A DNA stretch of 64,000 nucleotides, from assembly GCA_024639165.1 (NCBI GenBank), contig JAHEIX010000019.1:124001-188000 (forward strand). The letters run 5' to 3'. The stretch comes from UBA7446 sp024639165. GTDB lineage: Bacteria > Bacteroidota > Bacteroidia > Flavobacteriales > Flavobacteriaceae. The notes under the pieces were generated by a model that saw nothing but the letters and a program-made list of their open reading frames with translations, had not been told where the DNA came from and ran no database searches. A program made the translations under genes and the position numbers. Shown piece after piece: positions 25,289-33,634 of the stretch; within the stretch, counting starts at the first letter, position 1; each line of letters begins with the position of its first letter.

Positions 25289-25849
25289 GTGGCAGAAGCA
25301 GCTGTGCTTATCGAAAAAATCAAGTTTGCACAAGAGGGCGATCAGCATGCCTTTCGCTATTTATTGGAGTTTTTTTGGAACGATGTATATGGCTTTATGT
25401 TACAACGTACACAAAATGAAAATGAAGCCGAAGACCTCACCATACGCTGTTTTGGAAAGGCATTTGAAAAAATATTGACCTATAACGAAGTTTATGGGTT
25501 TAAAACATGGCTTACAACCATTGCCAAAAACTTGCACATTGACCAAATAAGAAAAAAAACAAATTCCAATATTACTACAGAATCCAGCCAAGAAGTAGCA
25601 CAGAAAATTGCAGACAGTGCGCCTGATCCAGAAGACGATTTAATTCGCAAACAGCGGCTAGAAACACTCCTCAATACCATCAAAAACCTAAAGCCGCGCT
25701 ATCGTGAAGTGATACAATTGAAGTACCTCCAAGAGTTGAGCATCAAACAAATGGCTGAAAAACTCAACAGCAGTGAAAGTACCGTCAAAGTCAAACTGAT
25801 GCGTGCCCGAAAATTACTGGCTGAAATTCTAGCAACTCAACACGACTAA
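25289..25849 (+). CDS. RNA polymerase sigma factor, sigma-70 (ECF-like) family
   Basis: 186 residues starting at GTG 25289. Region 2 covers about residues 20-95 (HAFRYLLEFFWNDVYGFML, NEAEDLTIRCFGKAFEKI, WLTTIAKNLHIDQIRKK) and region 4 about 125-180 (LKPRYREVIQLKYLQELSIKQMAEKLNSSESTVK, the HTH). No anti-sigma gene is adjacent, and the next gene starts one base after its stop. Regulon unknown. Confidence 0.9.
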   Translation: MAEAAVLIEKIKFAQEGDQHAFRYLLEFFWNDVYGFMLQRTQNENEAEDLTIRCFGKAFEKILTYNEVYGFKTWLTTIAKNLHIDQIRKKTNSNITTESSQEVAQKIADSAPDPEDDLIRKQRLETLLNTIKNLKPRYREVIQLKYLQELSIKQMAEKLNSSESTVKVKLMRARKLLAEILATQHD

Positions 25850-25850
25850 G

Positions 25851-27059
25851 GTGATTTCTATATTTAAAAAGCTAGGTCCTGGATTGCTTTTTGCTGGTGC
25901 TGCTATTGGAGTATCCCACCTGGTTCAATCCACCCGATCAGGTGCTGATTTTGGTTATGGCCTAATATGGGCGTTGCTTTTAGTCAACATCGTCAAATAC
26001 CCATTCTTTCAATTTGGACCACGCTATGCCATGGCGACAGGTGAAAGCCTTTTAGAGGGCTATAAACGCTTGGGGAAAGGGGTTCTAGCAGCCTACTATA
26101 TACTAAATTTGGGAACCATGTTCACCATACAAGCCGCCGTAACTTCAGTAACAGCGGGTATAGCTGCAAGGCTATTGGGCTTAGATGCCAATATGTGGGT
26201 ATCGGTTGTTGTCGCCCTTTTTTGCTTTGCTGTATTGTGGCGCGGTCGCTATGGATGGTTGGACAAAAGCATGAAAATCATTGTTTTAGTTTTAAGTATT
26301 AGCACCTTAGTTGCCGTGATATTTGCTTTGGGTCAAAACACGGAACTTCCCATCGTACAACGCCTTCCAGAAAACACAATAGAATGGACATTTCTGATCG
26401 CCTTCATGGGTTGGATGCCCGGACCTATGGACATTTCGGTTTGGCATTCGCTTTGGGCAATCGAGAAGAAAAAAATAAACCCTGAAACGAGTTTAAAATC
26501 TTCGCTCTTTGATTTTAATATAGGCTATTTGGTTACCCTTATTTTAGGTCTGTGTTTTATTGTTCTTGGTGCAACGGTAATGTATGATGCAGGTATTTCT
26601 TTTTCTCCAAATGGTGCCTCATTTGCAGGTCAGCTGATTGGGCTTTATACCTCGCTTATGGGCAGTGGTTGGTTTGTGGTTATCGCATTAGCTGCCCTTA
26701 CCACCATGATCAGCACCACACTCACCACACTAGATGCTTCGCCAAGAGTAATGGCACATACCTCAAAGCTGTTGAAAATACCTGTTTTACAAAAACAACA
26801 AAGCTGGCTGTTGATTTTAACACTAGGCACTTGTTTGATTTTTGTATTCTTAGCCTCTGAAATGGGACTATTGGTTAAAATTGCCACCATACTCTCCTTT
26901 ATAACTGCTCCCTTTTATGCAGCTTTAAACTTGCGGTTGGTCACCAGTAAACACATCCCTTTAGCACACCAACCTAAGCGGTGGCTCCAAGTGGCTAGCG
27001 TAATGGGTATTTTGTTCCTTTTGGGCTTTAGTGGAGTTTACTTGTCCGTAATTTTTTGA
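25851..27059 (+). CDS. Nramp-family transporter lacking the DPGN motif
   Basis: 402 residues with about 11 hydrophobic helices and Nramp-family layout. TM1 aligns without gaps to canonical Nramp proteins from GPG at residues 9-11 to FGY at 34-36, but the metal-binding DPGN is replaced by GVSH (20-23). The TM6 region reads GWMPGPMDISVWHS instead of the usual MPHNLYLHS. The substrate may therefore not be Mn2+ or Fe2+. The start is GTG at 25851, one base after the sigma factor gene, so the pair is translationally close. Confidence 0.85.
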   Translation: MISIFKKLGPGLLFAGAAIGVSHLVQSTRSGADFGYGLIWALLLVNIVKYPFFQFGPRYAMATGESLLEGYKRLGKGVLAAYYILNLGTMFTIQAAVTSVTAGIAARLLGLDANMWVSVVVALFCFAVLWRGRYGWLDKSMKIIVLVLSISTLVAVIFALGQNTELPIVQRLPENTIEWTFLIAFMGWMPGPMDISVWHSLWAIEKKKINPETSLKSSLFDFNIGYLVTLILGLCFIVLGATVMYDAGISFSPNGASFAGQLIGLYTSLMGSGWFVVIALAALTTMISTTLTTLDASPRVMAHTSKLLKIPVLQKQQSWLLILTLGTCLIFVFLASEMGLLVKIATILSFITAPFYAALNLRLVTSKHIPLAHQPKRWLQVASVMGILFLLGFSGVYLSVIF

Positions 27060-27084
27060 TTAGTGAAACTGTTTCGTAATTTTG
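27055..27084 (+). promoter_or_regulatory. Predicted lipA promoter (TTTG-N18-TAATTTTG)
   Basis: TTTG at 27055-27058 and TAATTTTG at 27077-27084 form a near-consensus Bacteroidota promoter with 18-base spacing, ending 16 bases before the lipA ATG. Confidence 0.6.
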
Positions 27085-27100
27085 TAGGCTAAATTGCTAT

Positions 27101-27976
27101 ATGTCAGAAACTACCACCACGCAAGCGCCCGCAAGAACTCCAAAGCCAAAATGGCTAAGAGTCAAACTTCCTACAGGAAAGAAATACACGGAATTACGCG
27201 GATTGGTAGACAAATACGAGCTGCATACCATTTGTACTTCGGGTAGTTGTCCCAATATGGGTGAATGCTGGGGTGAAGGCACAGCAACATTTATGATATT
27301 AGGAAACATCTGCACACGTTCTTGCGGTTTTTGTGGTGTTCAAACAGGAAGACCCGATACCGTGGATTGGGCAGAACCAGAAAAAGTAGCGCGTTCCATC
27401 AAGATTATGAGTATCAAGCATGCTGTTATTACTTCTGTTGACCGTGACGATTTGCCAGACCAAGGAACCATCATTTGGACAGAAACCGTAAAAGCCATTA
27501 GAAGGATGAACCCCAACACTACGCTTGAAACCTTAATTCCCGATTTTCAGGGCAGAGAGGATTTACTGGATCGTATTGTTGAAGTTGCACCAGAAGTAGT
27601 GTCACATAATATGGAAACCGTTCGCAGACTTACACGCGAAGTGCGTATACAGGCAAAATACGACAGAAGCCTAGAGGCACTCAAATATCTCAAAGAACAA
27701 GGCGTATACCGCACAAAATCTGGATTGATGCTAGGTCTTGGTGAAACTGAAGAAGAGGTCATTGCCTCTATGGAAGATTTACGCAATGCAAAGGTTGACA
27801 TCATTACCCTTGGTCAGTATTTGCAACCGTCCAAAAAACACTTGACCGTTGCTGATTTTATTACCCCAGAACAGTTTAAGAAATACGAGGTATTGGGCAA
27901 AGAAATGGGCTTTCGCCACGTAGAAAGCGGTGCATTGGTACGCTCTTCTTACAAGGCGCATAAGCATATTGAGTAG
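27101..27976 (+). CDS. lipA: Lipoyl synthase
   Basis: Radical SAM enzyme that inserts two sulfurs into octanoyl groups on lipoyl domains. 291 residues. The SAM cluster motif CTRSCGFC gives Cys71, Cys75 and Cys78; the auxiliary sacrificial cluster uses Cys45, Cys50 and Cys56 (CTSGSCPNMGEC), and the C-terminal RSSYKA supplies the serine ligand. lipB, the preceding step, is encoded elsewhere in this window (51688-52392). Confidence 0.97.
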   Translation: MSETTTTQAPARTPKPKWLRVKLPTGKKYTELRGLVDKYELHTICTSGSCPNMGECWGEGTATFMILGNICTRSCGFCGVQTGRPDTVDWAEPEKVARSIKIMSIKHAVITSVDRDDLPDQGTIIWTETVKAIRRMNPNTTLETLIPDFQGREDLLDRIVEVAPEVVSHNMETVRRLTREVRIQAKYDRSLEALKYLKEQGVYRTKSGLMLGLGETEEEVIASMEDLRNAKVDIITLGQYLQPSKKHLTVADFITPEQFKKYEVLGKEMGFRHVESGALVRSSYKAHKHIE

Positions 27977-27980
27977 TTAA

Positions 27981-28982
27981 TTACTCAATTACTGATTGCA
28001 CCACTTCTAAAAATGCGCCTTCATTATCTAAGAACCTAACACCTATTGCAATAGTATGGCATTGCGCAAGTGTATAAGTAGTCAAGCGCACTGCATCTTT
28101 TTCGGTCGTTAATATTGGCTGCTGCATGGCCTTTATGGATGCGATTTCTTTTTTACTAAAATCATGATGATCGGGATAGGACAAATGTGTGAAGTCAGCG
28201 CCTTGGCGCTTTAAAAACTCAACCAAGGGGCTTGGGTTAGCAATCCCCGTAAGCAACACAAAAGGGGTTTTGATAAATTCATCTAAAGGTATTTCAGCTG
28301 CACCGCGAACATACGTATCGTATTCCAAGGTGGTAAAAAAGAGTTTTTGGTGTGGTGCTATGCCCAATTTCGTTTTGTAGGCGTTTTTGGTTTCTTCGTC
28401 AAGTGATGCGGGACATTTTGTTACGATCACCACATCGGCTTGCTGGGCTGCTGTGGCAGGTTCTCGCAAATTTCCAACAGGAAGTAAGGCGTCAGAAAAC
28501 CAAGGCCTATTATAGGCCGTTAATACTATTTTAAAAGTCGGTTGCAGTGCCAGGTGTTGAAACGCATCGTCTAAAAAAATAGCTTCGAGTGAAGGTTTTT
28601 GGGCAAGCATTTTCAAAATTCCCTTTGGACGGTTTTCACAAACAGCTACAAATACATTTGGGTGGTTTTGAGCCAACATCAACGGTTCATCACCAACAGC
28701 AGACGAAGGGGCAGTTGAACGAACAGCCAAAAATCCTTTGGACTTGCGCCCATAGCCACGGCTTAACACGCCCAATTCCTTTTTTTGAGAGAAATGGCGT
28801 AGCAAGAAGTCGACCATAGGCGTTTTTCCAGTACCTCCAGTAGCTAGATTCCCAACCACAATTGTAGGAATAGGTGCCACATAGCGTGAAATAACCCCCA
28901 TAGCATAAAGCTTTTTACGAAGCACAACGGCTCCTGCAAATAAAATTTGAAAGGGAAACAACGCTTTTTTCCAAATTGCCAT
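27981..28982 (-). CDS. lpxK: Tetraacyldisaccharide 4'-kinase
   Basis: Membrane-associated kinase that phosphorylates the lipid A precursor disaccharide. 333 residues from the ATG at 28982 (MAIWKKALFP); the open frame upstream overlaps the divergent Nif3 gene and is not needed. N-terminal hydrophobic helix, then the P-loop GNLATGGTGKT at residues 44-54, LSRGYGRKSKG, DDAFQHLAL and a C-terminal PDHHDFSKKEI. Shows an LPS-bearing Gram-negative. Divergent from the Nif3-like gene. Confidence 0.94.
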   Translation of the reverse strand: MAIWKKALFPFQILFAGAVVLRKKLYAMGVISRYVAPIPTIVVGNLATGGTGKTPMVDFLLRHFSQKKELGVLSRGYGRKSKGFLAVRSTAPSSAVGDEPLMLAQNHPNVFVAVCENRPKGILKMLAQKPSLEAIFLDDAFQHLALQPTFKIVLTAYNRPWFSDALLPVGNLREPATAAQQADVVIVTKCPASLDEETKNAYKTKLGIAPHQKLFFTTLEYDTYVRGAAEIPLDEFIKTPFVLLTGIANPSPLVEFLKRQGADFTHLSYPDHHDFSKKEIASIKAMQQPILTTEKDAVRLTTYTLAQCHTIAIGVRFLDNEGAFLEVVQSVIE

Positions 28983-29002
28983 GAAAACAAAAGTAGAACT
29001 TT

Positions 29003-29010
29003 TATCTTTG
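29003..29010 (+). promoter_or_regulatory. Predicted -7 element of the Nif3-like gene
   Basis: TATCTTTG (TAnnTTTG) ends five bases before the ATG at 29016; a TTG at 28976-28978 is 24 bases upstream, a little far. Suggests a leaderless transcript. Confidence 0.4.
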
Positions 29011-29015
29011 GAACA

Positions 29016-30110
29016 ATGACAGTAGGCGAAATAACATCTTGTTTGGAAACATGGGCACCACTTGCCTATGCAGAAGACTTCGACAATGTGGGGCTTTTGG
29101 TAGGTAGCCATGCTCAGAAAGTTAAAAAAGTACTGGTAACCCACGATGCGCTTGAAGAAGTGATTGATGAGGCCATTGCTGAAAATTGTGAGCTCGTGGT
29201 GTGCTTCCACCCTATTATTTTTAAGGGGCTGAAAGAACTTACAGATGCAACTTATGTTTCTCGAGCTGTCACTAAAGCTATTAAGCACGACATATCCATA
29301 TATGCCATACACACTGCCCTAGATGTACAACTCAACGGCGTTAACACTGGTTTGGCCAATGCATTGGGACTGGTGGATAGAGCTGTTATTCAACCTGCTA
29401 AAGGCACCATACAAAAACTCAACACCTATGTGCCCAACAAACAACTAAAGGCGGTGCAAGAAGCCTTATTTGCTGCAGGAGCAGGAGCTATGGGGCATTA
29501 TGACGAATGTAGCTTTACCGTTGTGGGGGAAGGTGGCTTTAAGCCACTTGAAGGGAGTAAACCTTTTGTTGGCACAAACGGCATCCGCCACACAGCAGAA
29601 GAAACACAATTGCAAATGATTTTCCCCAAGCACCTACACAGCAAGGTCATCAAAGCATTATTAGAGGCGCACCCCTACGAAACGGTTGCTTATGAAATTA
29701 CAACACTGGAAAACAGCAGATCTGATTTGGGAATGGGTTGTATTGGAAACCTACCCACAGGCGAACAGGAAGCTGATTTTTTGAAAAAACTAAAAGCTAT
29801 TTTAGGCACACCTGTTTTAAGACATAGTGCGCTTTTAGGGAAACACATCAAGCGTGTGGCTATACTAGGTGGCTCAGGAAGTTTTGCTATTGAAAGTGCC
29901 ATGGCACAGGGCGCAGATACCTACATCACCGCTGACCTTAAATACCACGATTTTTTCAGGGCTGAAGCAAGCTGTTTGTTGGTTGATGTTGGGCACTATG
30001 AAAGTGAGCAATTCACCAAAACAACAATTATGGAGCATCTTAACAAAAATTTCCCTAATTTTGCGTTCATTTCATCAAAAACGGACACCAATCCTGTTCA
30101 TTACTTCTAA
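29016..30110 (+). CDS. Nif3-like dinuclear metal-centre protein
   Basis: 364 residues from ATG 29016 (MTVGEITSCLETWAPL), typical of the long Nif3/YbgI (DUF34) family with a YqfO-like insert in the middle. Metal ligands: DNVGLLVG, VCFHPIIF, YAIHTALD near the N-terminus and VDVGHYESEQF near the C-terminus. Related to GTP cyclohydrolase I type 2 annotations; the true activity is unsettled. Three bases before the zinc-ribbon-family gene, so probably one operon. Confidence 0.9.
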   Translation: MTVGEITSCLETWAPLAYAEDFDNVGLLVGSHAQKVKKVLVTHDALEEVIDEAIAENCELVVCFHPIIFKGLKELTDATYVSRAVTKAIKHDISIYAIHTALDVQLNGVNTGLANALGLVDRAVIQPAKGTIQKLNTYVPNKQLKAVQEALFAAGAGAMGHYDECSFTVVGEGGFKPLEGSKPFVGTNGIRHTAEETQLQMIFPKHLHSKVIKALLEAHPYETVAYEITTLENSRSDLGMGCIGNLPTGEQEADFLKKLKAILGTPVLRHSALLGKHIKRVAILGGSGSFAIESAMAQGADTYITADLKYHDFFRAEASCLLVDVGHYESEQFTKTTIMEHLNKNFPNFAFISSKTDTNPVHYF

Positions 30111-30113
30111 ACT

Positions 30114-30896
30114 ATGGCAAAAAAGAAAGTTGAAACAACTATCGAAGAAAAACTAAGAGCACTATACAACCTACAACTGGTTGATACACGCATAGACGAA
30201 ATACGAAATGTACGTGGTGAATTACCTTTAGAGGTAGAAGATTTGGATGCAGAAGTTGCAGGTCTTGATAAAAGATTAAGCAATCTGGGTATTGAGGTTA
30301 CTGCCTATGAAGACGAAATCAAAGCTAAAAAGCTGGGTATTGAAACTTCAAAAGAGCTTATCAAAAAATACAACGAACAACAAAAGAATGTACGTAACAA
30401 CCGTGCTTATGAGTCGTTGACAAAAGAAATTGAGTATCAAGAACTTGAAATTCAACTAGCTGAAAAGCAAATCAAGCAACTAAAAGCCTTGATTGAACAA
30501 AAAAACGAGTCCGTTACCGAAACAACAACCAAACTGGAAGAGCGTAAGAACCATCTACAGCACAAAAAAGATGAACTTGACGCCATCCTAGCGGAAACGC
30601 AAAAGGAAGAAGAGTTGTTACTCGAAAAATCCAAGGAGTACGAAAAGAAAGCAGACGAAAGACTTGTAAATGCTTACCAACGCATCCGCACGTCTGTTAA
30701 AAATGGCTTAGCGATTGTTTCTGTTGAGCGTGGTGCTTCAGGCGGCTCATTCTTTACCATTCCACCGCAAGTTCAAATGGAAATTGCAGCACGTAAAAAA
30801 ATCATCACCGACGAACACAGTGGTCGTATCTTGGTGGATAAAGAACTTGCAGAGGAGCAAGAGACCTTTATGCAAGGAGTTATCGCTTCTATCTAA
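30114..30896 (+). CDS. C4-zinc-ribbon-family coiled-coil protein with degenerate ribbon
   Basis: 260 residues, mostly a long charged coiled coil (about 35-190) followed by the C-terminal segment of the C4-type zinc ribbon family (DUF164/CdsZ-like): GGSFFTIPPQVQMEI and DEHSGRILVD. The family's four zinc cysteines would sit at 209, 212, 233 and 236; here they are Ser, Ser, Asp and Ser, so no zinc ribbon can form although the surrounding residues are kept. Role unknown; homologues have been linked to translation or chromosome functions. Cotranscribed with the Nif3-like gene; overlaps the convergent synthetase gene by eight bases. Confidence 0.85.
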   Translation: MAKKKVETTIEEKLRALYNLQLVDTRIDEIRNVRGELPLEVEDLDAEVAGLDKRLSNLGIEVTAYEDEIKAKKLGIETSKELIKKYNEQQKNVRNNRAYESLTKEIEYQELEIQLAEKQIKQLKALIEQKNESVTETTTKLEERKNHLQHKKDELDAILAETQKEEELLLEKSKEYEKKADERLVNAYQRIRTSVKNGLAIVSVERGASGGSFFTIPPQVQMEIAARKKIITDEHSGRILVDKELAEEQETFMQGVIASI

Positions 30897-32766
30897 GTTT
30901 TTTAGCAAAATCCACATACCAACTTAAAGCACTGGGATTTCTCAATGCGTCTGATGAAACCACCGATTCAGGCTTTTCTCCCATCAAAATTCTTTTGATT
31001 GGAATCTCTACCTTTTTTCCACTAATGGTGTACGGAATTTCTGGGGATAGATAAATAGCATCAGGCACATGCCTAGGCGAACAACTTTTTCGGATGTGCT
31101 GCTTTACAGCATCGGTATCTATCAATTTTGATGCTTGCACAAAAAGGAGCAACTGATCCTGATGCGCGTTATATACGTGAATCACCAAAGCATCTTCAAC
31201 AGTCTCAAGACCCGATAGTGCGTTATACAACTCAGAAGTGCCAATACGCACACCTGAACGGTTAAGTGTAGCATCCGAACGTCCATAAATAACAATGCCT
31301 CCGCTTTTAGTTTCCATCGCCCAGTCGCCATGATGCCAAACCGATTTAAATTTGGAAAAATAACTGGTGGCATACCGTTTATATTCAGGGTCATTGAGCA
31401 AATAAATTGGCATTGATAAAAAAGCTTGGGCAAGCACCAATTCACCTGCCTTTTCAGTTACTGCGTTTCCCTCAGCATTCCAAACCTCCACGGCAGCACC
31501 TAACATTTTGCATTGAATTTCTCCTGGGATAACGGGCAAGTCGGGATGACCGCCCACAAAAGCTGTGCATACATCTGTGCCGCCACTTAGAGAAATCACC
31601 TGCGCTGAGGGAAATAGTGCTTGCAATTCGCTACATACAGCTGCTGACATAGGAGAACCGGTTGAACCAATTGTCTTGAGAAAAGAAAAATCTGTTTGCT
31701 TAACGAATGTGCTTGGAGAAGCCACTTGATCTTGAAAATAGACCGCACCACCACCAAAGTGATTGATTTTAGCTTGATGTGCAAACTGCCATAACCTGTC
31801 TTTCGTGGGAAAGCTTGGTGCACCCGAGTATAAACATAGCGTTGCACCAGATAGCAAACTACCTAATGCGTAATTCCACATCATCCAGCCAGTTGTGGAA
31901 TACCAAAAATAGCGATCCCCTTTGGATACATTTTGATGCAATGCCAACGCCTTTAGATGTTCCAAAAGCATATGCCCTGCACCATGAACAATGGCTTTAG
32001 GTTTTCCTGTAGTTCCAGATGAAAATAAAACCCAAATGGGATCTGAAAAAGAAACCGCCTCAACATGTATTTGATCAATGGCTACGAAGTCATCGTCAAA
32101 ATCTTTATGATCGTCCAATAACAACGTGTTTTCAATAGAACCTATGGAGTCACCAATCGTTTTGATTTTTGTCTTAACATCAAAAGCTTTTCCACCATAG
32201 GTGTATTGCTGATGGGCAAACAGCACTTTAGGAGCTAACTGAGCAAAGCGATCACAAACGGCATCGGTACCAAAGTCGGGAGAACAGGAAGACCATACTG
32301 CGCCTAAGGCATTAGCCGCCAAAAATGCAGCAAGCGTTTCTGGGCTGTTGATGCCATAACATAAGACAACATCCCCTTTGGTAACACCAAGAGCTATAAG
32401 CTGCTGTTGCAGGGTGTAGGTCTTCGCAATAAGTTGCGCCCAGCTGATTTCAACCGTGTCAGTGGTCTCGCTTTGATAGATGATTGCGGGCTGCTTGGGT
32501 GTGGCATTACGAAACACATGGTGGGCATAGCTAAGTTTTGCACCTGTGAACCACTTTGTTTTCCAAAATGGGATCGCTGGAACATAAATCTCTTCATAGG
32601 GGGTGTCAAAAGCTACGTTGAAAAAACGGGCAATACTTTCCCAAAAGGCAGTTTGATTTTCAATACTCCATTGATGAAGACGGGTATAATCTTCAAAAGT
32701 CAATCCATAGGATTGCTGTAAAAAAGCAGTGTATACATAAAATTGAGAAGGTGTTTTGGGTTGCAT
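30889..32766 (-). CDS. Acetoacetate--CoA ligase
   Basis: ANL-superfamily adenylating enzyme of 625 residues. Acetoacetyl-CoA synthetase features: N-terminal FYVYTAFLQQ region, WAxLxAxT-like segment, the P-loop VLFSSGTTGKPKAIVHGAGH, SGGTDVCTAF and a C-terminal GRSDATLNRSGVRIG with the catalytic Lys in SGKKVEIPIKR. Activates acetoacetate for lipid or ketone-body metabolism. The ATG at 32766 is preferred over one at 32781 because a -7-like TATCTTCC lies between them; the longer start cannot be excluded. Confidence 0.9.
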   Translation of the reverse strand: MQPKTPSQFYVYTAFLQQSYGLTFEDYTRLHQWSIENQTAFWESIARFFNVAFDTPYEEIYVPAIPFWKTKWFTGAKLSYAHHVFRNATPKQPAIIYQSETTDTVEISWAQLIAKTYTLQQQLIALGVTKGDVVLCYGINSPETLAAFLAANALGAVWSSCSPDFGTDAVCDRFAQLAPKVLFAHQQYTYGGKAFDVKTKIKTIGDSIGSIENTLLLDDHKDFDDDFVAIDQIHVEAVSFSDPIWVLFSSGTTGKPKAIVHGAGHMLLEHLKALALHQNVSKGDRYFWYSTTGWMMWNYALGSLLSGATLCLYSGAPSFPTKDRLWQFAHQAKINHFGGGAVYFQDQVASPSTFVKQTDFSFLKTIGSTGSPMSAAVCSELQALFPSAQVISLSGGTDVCTAFVGGHPDLPVIPGEIQCKMLGAAVEVWNAEGNAVTEKAGELVLAQAFLSMPIYLLNDPEYKRYATSYFSKFKSVWHHGDWAMETKSGGIVIYGRSDATLNRSGVRIGTSELYNALSGLETVEDALVIHVYNAHQDQLLLFVQASKLIDTDAVKQHIRKSCSPRHVPDAIYLSPEIPYTISGKKVEIPIKRILMGEKPESVVSSDALRNPSALSWYVDFAKKLR

Positions 32767-32810
32767 AGGGGGAAGATACAATGTTATGATGAAATATGTA
32801 ATTTTAGGCT

Positions 32811-33278
32811 GTGGATTTACCCAACTCTTCTTTGCTTAATCTTTGGAATCGCTTTACTCGGCAGCATCGCCAATACAAGAATAGCTCAATTCCAAATCAC
32901 TTTTATTTTTGTGACAATGAACACGATGCTAATACGTGTGCTGAGTTGGTGGTACAGAACATAAAACAAGCTACTGCGCCCTCTATATGGTGGTACGAAT
33001 ACCACAATGAACCCATACCCAAAGTTGGCACTTTATTTATCGTAACCGATTGGCACGGTGAGGCAAAAGCCATTATTGAGGTTGCAAAATTAGAGCAAAT
33101 ACGCTTTAAAGATGTTGGTGAAGCATTTGCTTATACTGAAGGCGAAGGAGATAGAAGTTTAGCATACTGGAGAAAAGTACACAGAGCTTATTACACCAGA
33201 GAGATGGAAAAAGCGGGTGCCCATTTTAATGAAAACATCCTGATTTCGTGCGCGTATTTTAAGCTGATATTCTCTTAA
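32811..33278 (+). CDS. ASCH-domain protein
   Basis: 155 residues from GTG 32811 (MDLPNSSLLNLW). The fold and motifs fit the ASCH domain, a PUA-like RNA-binding-type fold: FYFCDNEHDANTCAELV, ATAPSIWWYEYHNEPIPKVG, FIVTDWHGEAKAIIEV, YTEGEGDRSLAYWRKVHRAYY. Thought to bind RNA or modified nucleotides; target unknown. Its stop is eight bases from the left copy of the glmS 3' end, so before the island inserted this gene and glmS were probably convergent neighbours. Confidence 0.82.
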   Translation: MDLPNSSLLNLWNRFTRQHRQYKNSSIPNHFYFCDNEHDANTCAELVVQNIKQATAPSIWWYEYHNEPIPKVGTLFIVTDWHGEAKAIIEVAKLEQIRFKDVGEAFAYTEGEGDRSLAYWRKVHRAYYTREMEKAGAHFNENILISCAYFKLIFS

Positions 33279-33279
33279 A

Positions 33280-33303
33280 TAGTTACTACTCAACCGTGAC
33301 GGA
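33280..33303. repeat. Left copy of the duplicated glmS 3' end (putative attachment site)
   Basis: Reads TAGTTA-CTACTCAAC-c-GT-g-AC-g-GA and matches 35614-35638 except for three substitutions and one missing base. On the minus strand 33286-33303 codes SVTVE and a stop, exactly the last five residues of GlmS. All three differences from the real glmS end are at third codon positions (GTC/GTT, ACG/ACT, TCC/TCG). Upstream of these codons the similarity to glmS stops. It therefore looks like a displaced glmS end left by site-specific insertion. Confidence 0.7.
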
Positions 33304-33340
33304 GTGTTTTAAAAAGGAAGTTTCATACGATTCAATCGTT

Positions 33341-33634
33341 ATGAAATTCACCATTTTTATTAAAACTTCCACTCTTACCAAAACTACACATTACACAGGA
33401 TACCAACAAAAACTTTTCGATGAAATCAAAAGACTCAAAGAGATTGAAGGTTATGGATATAAGAGAATTAGTTACATACTTTACGACAAGGGATATAGGT
33501 CTATAAGAACAGATTCAATCCTAAGACACAACTATATATATTCAATTTATAAGAAAGGAAAAGTTAGAGAAAAGAGAATAAACAGAGAGTTTAAACCAAA
33601 AGTAAGAGATATTATGGTTTATGTTAGTCGTTAA
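33341..33634 (+). CDS. Small protein with recombinase-like helix-turn-helix
   Basis: 97 residues from ATG 33341 (MKFTIFIKTSTLTK); an in-frame GTG at 33296 lies inside the attachment repeat and is unlikely. The middle part, FDEIKRLKEIEGYGYKRISYILYDKGYRSIRTDSIL, followed by YSIYKKGKVREKR, resembles the DNA-binding Recombinase domain of large serine recombinases (G-Y-x-x-I-x-x-x-L-x-x-K-G). No catalytic domain is present. It could be a remnant of an integrase, or an independent regulator or accessory factor. Its last 11 bases overlap the convergent TerB-like gene. Confidence 0.6.
   Translation: MKFTIFIKTSTLTKTTHYTGYQQKLFDEIKRLKEIEGYGYKRISYILYDKGYRSIRTDSILRHNYIYSIYKKGKVREKRINREFKPKVRDIMVYVSR

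Noticed and set aside
27981..29312. Longer lpxK frame (443 residues) extending to 29312
   Set aside because: The extra 110 residues overlap the divergent Nif3-like gene and look non-coding; LpxK homologues start near MAIWKKALFP.
33296..33340. GTG start adding 15 residues to the island HTH protein
   Set aside because: The extension lies inside and just after the glmS-end repeat, whose sequence is explained by the minus-strand glmS codons; the ATG at 33341 is a better start.
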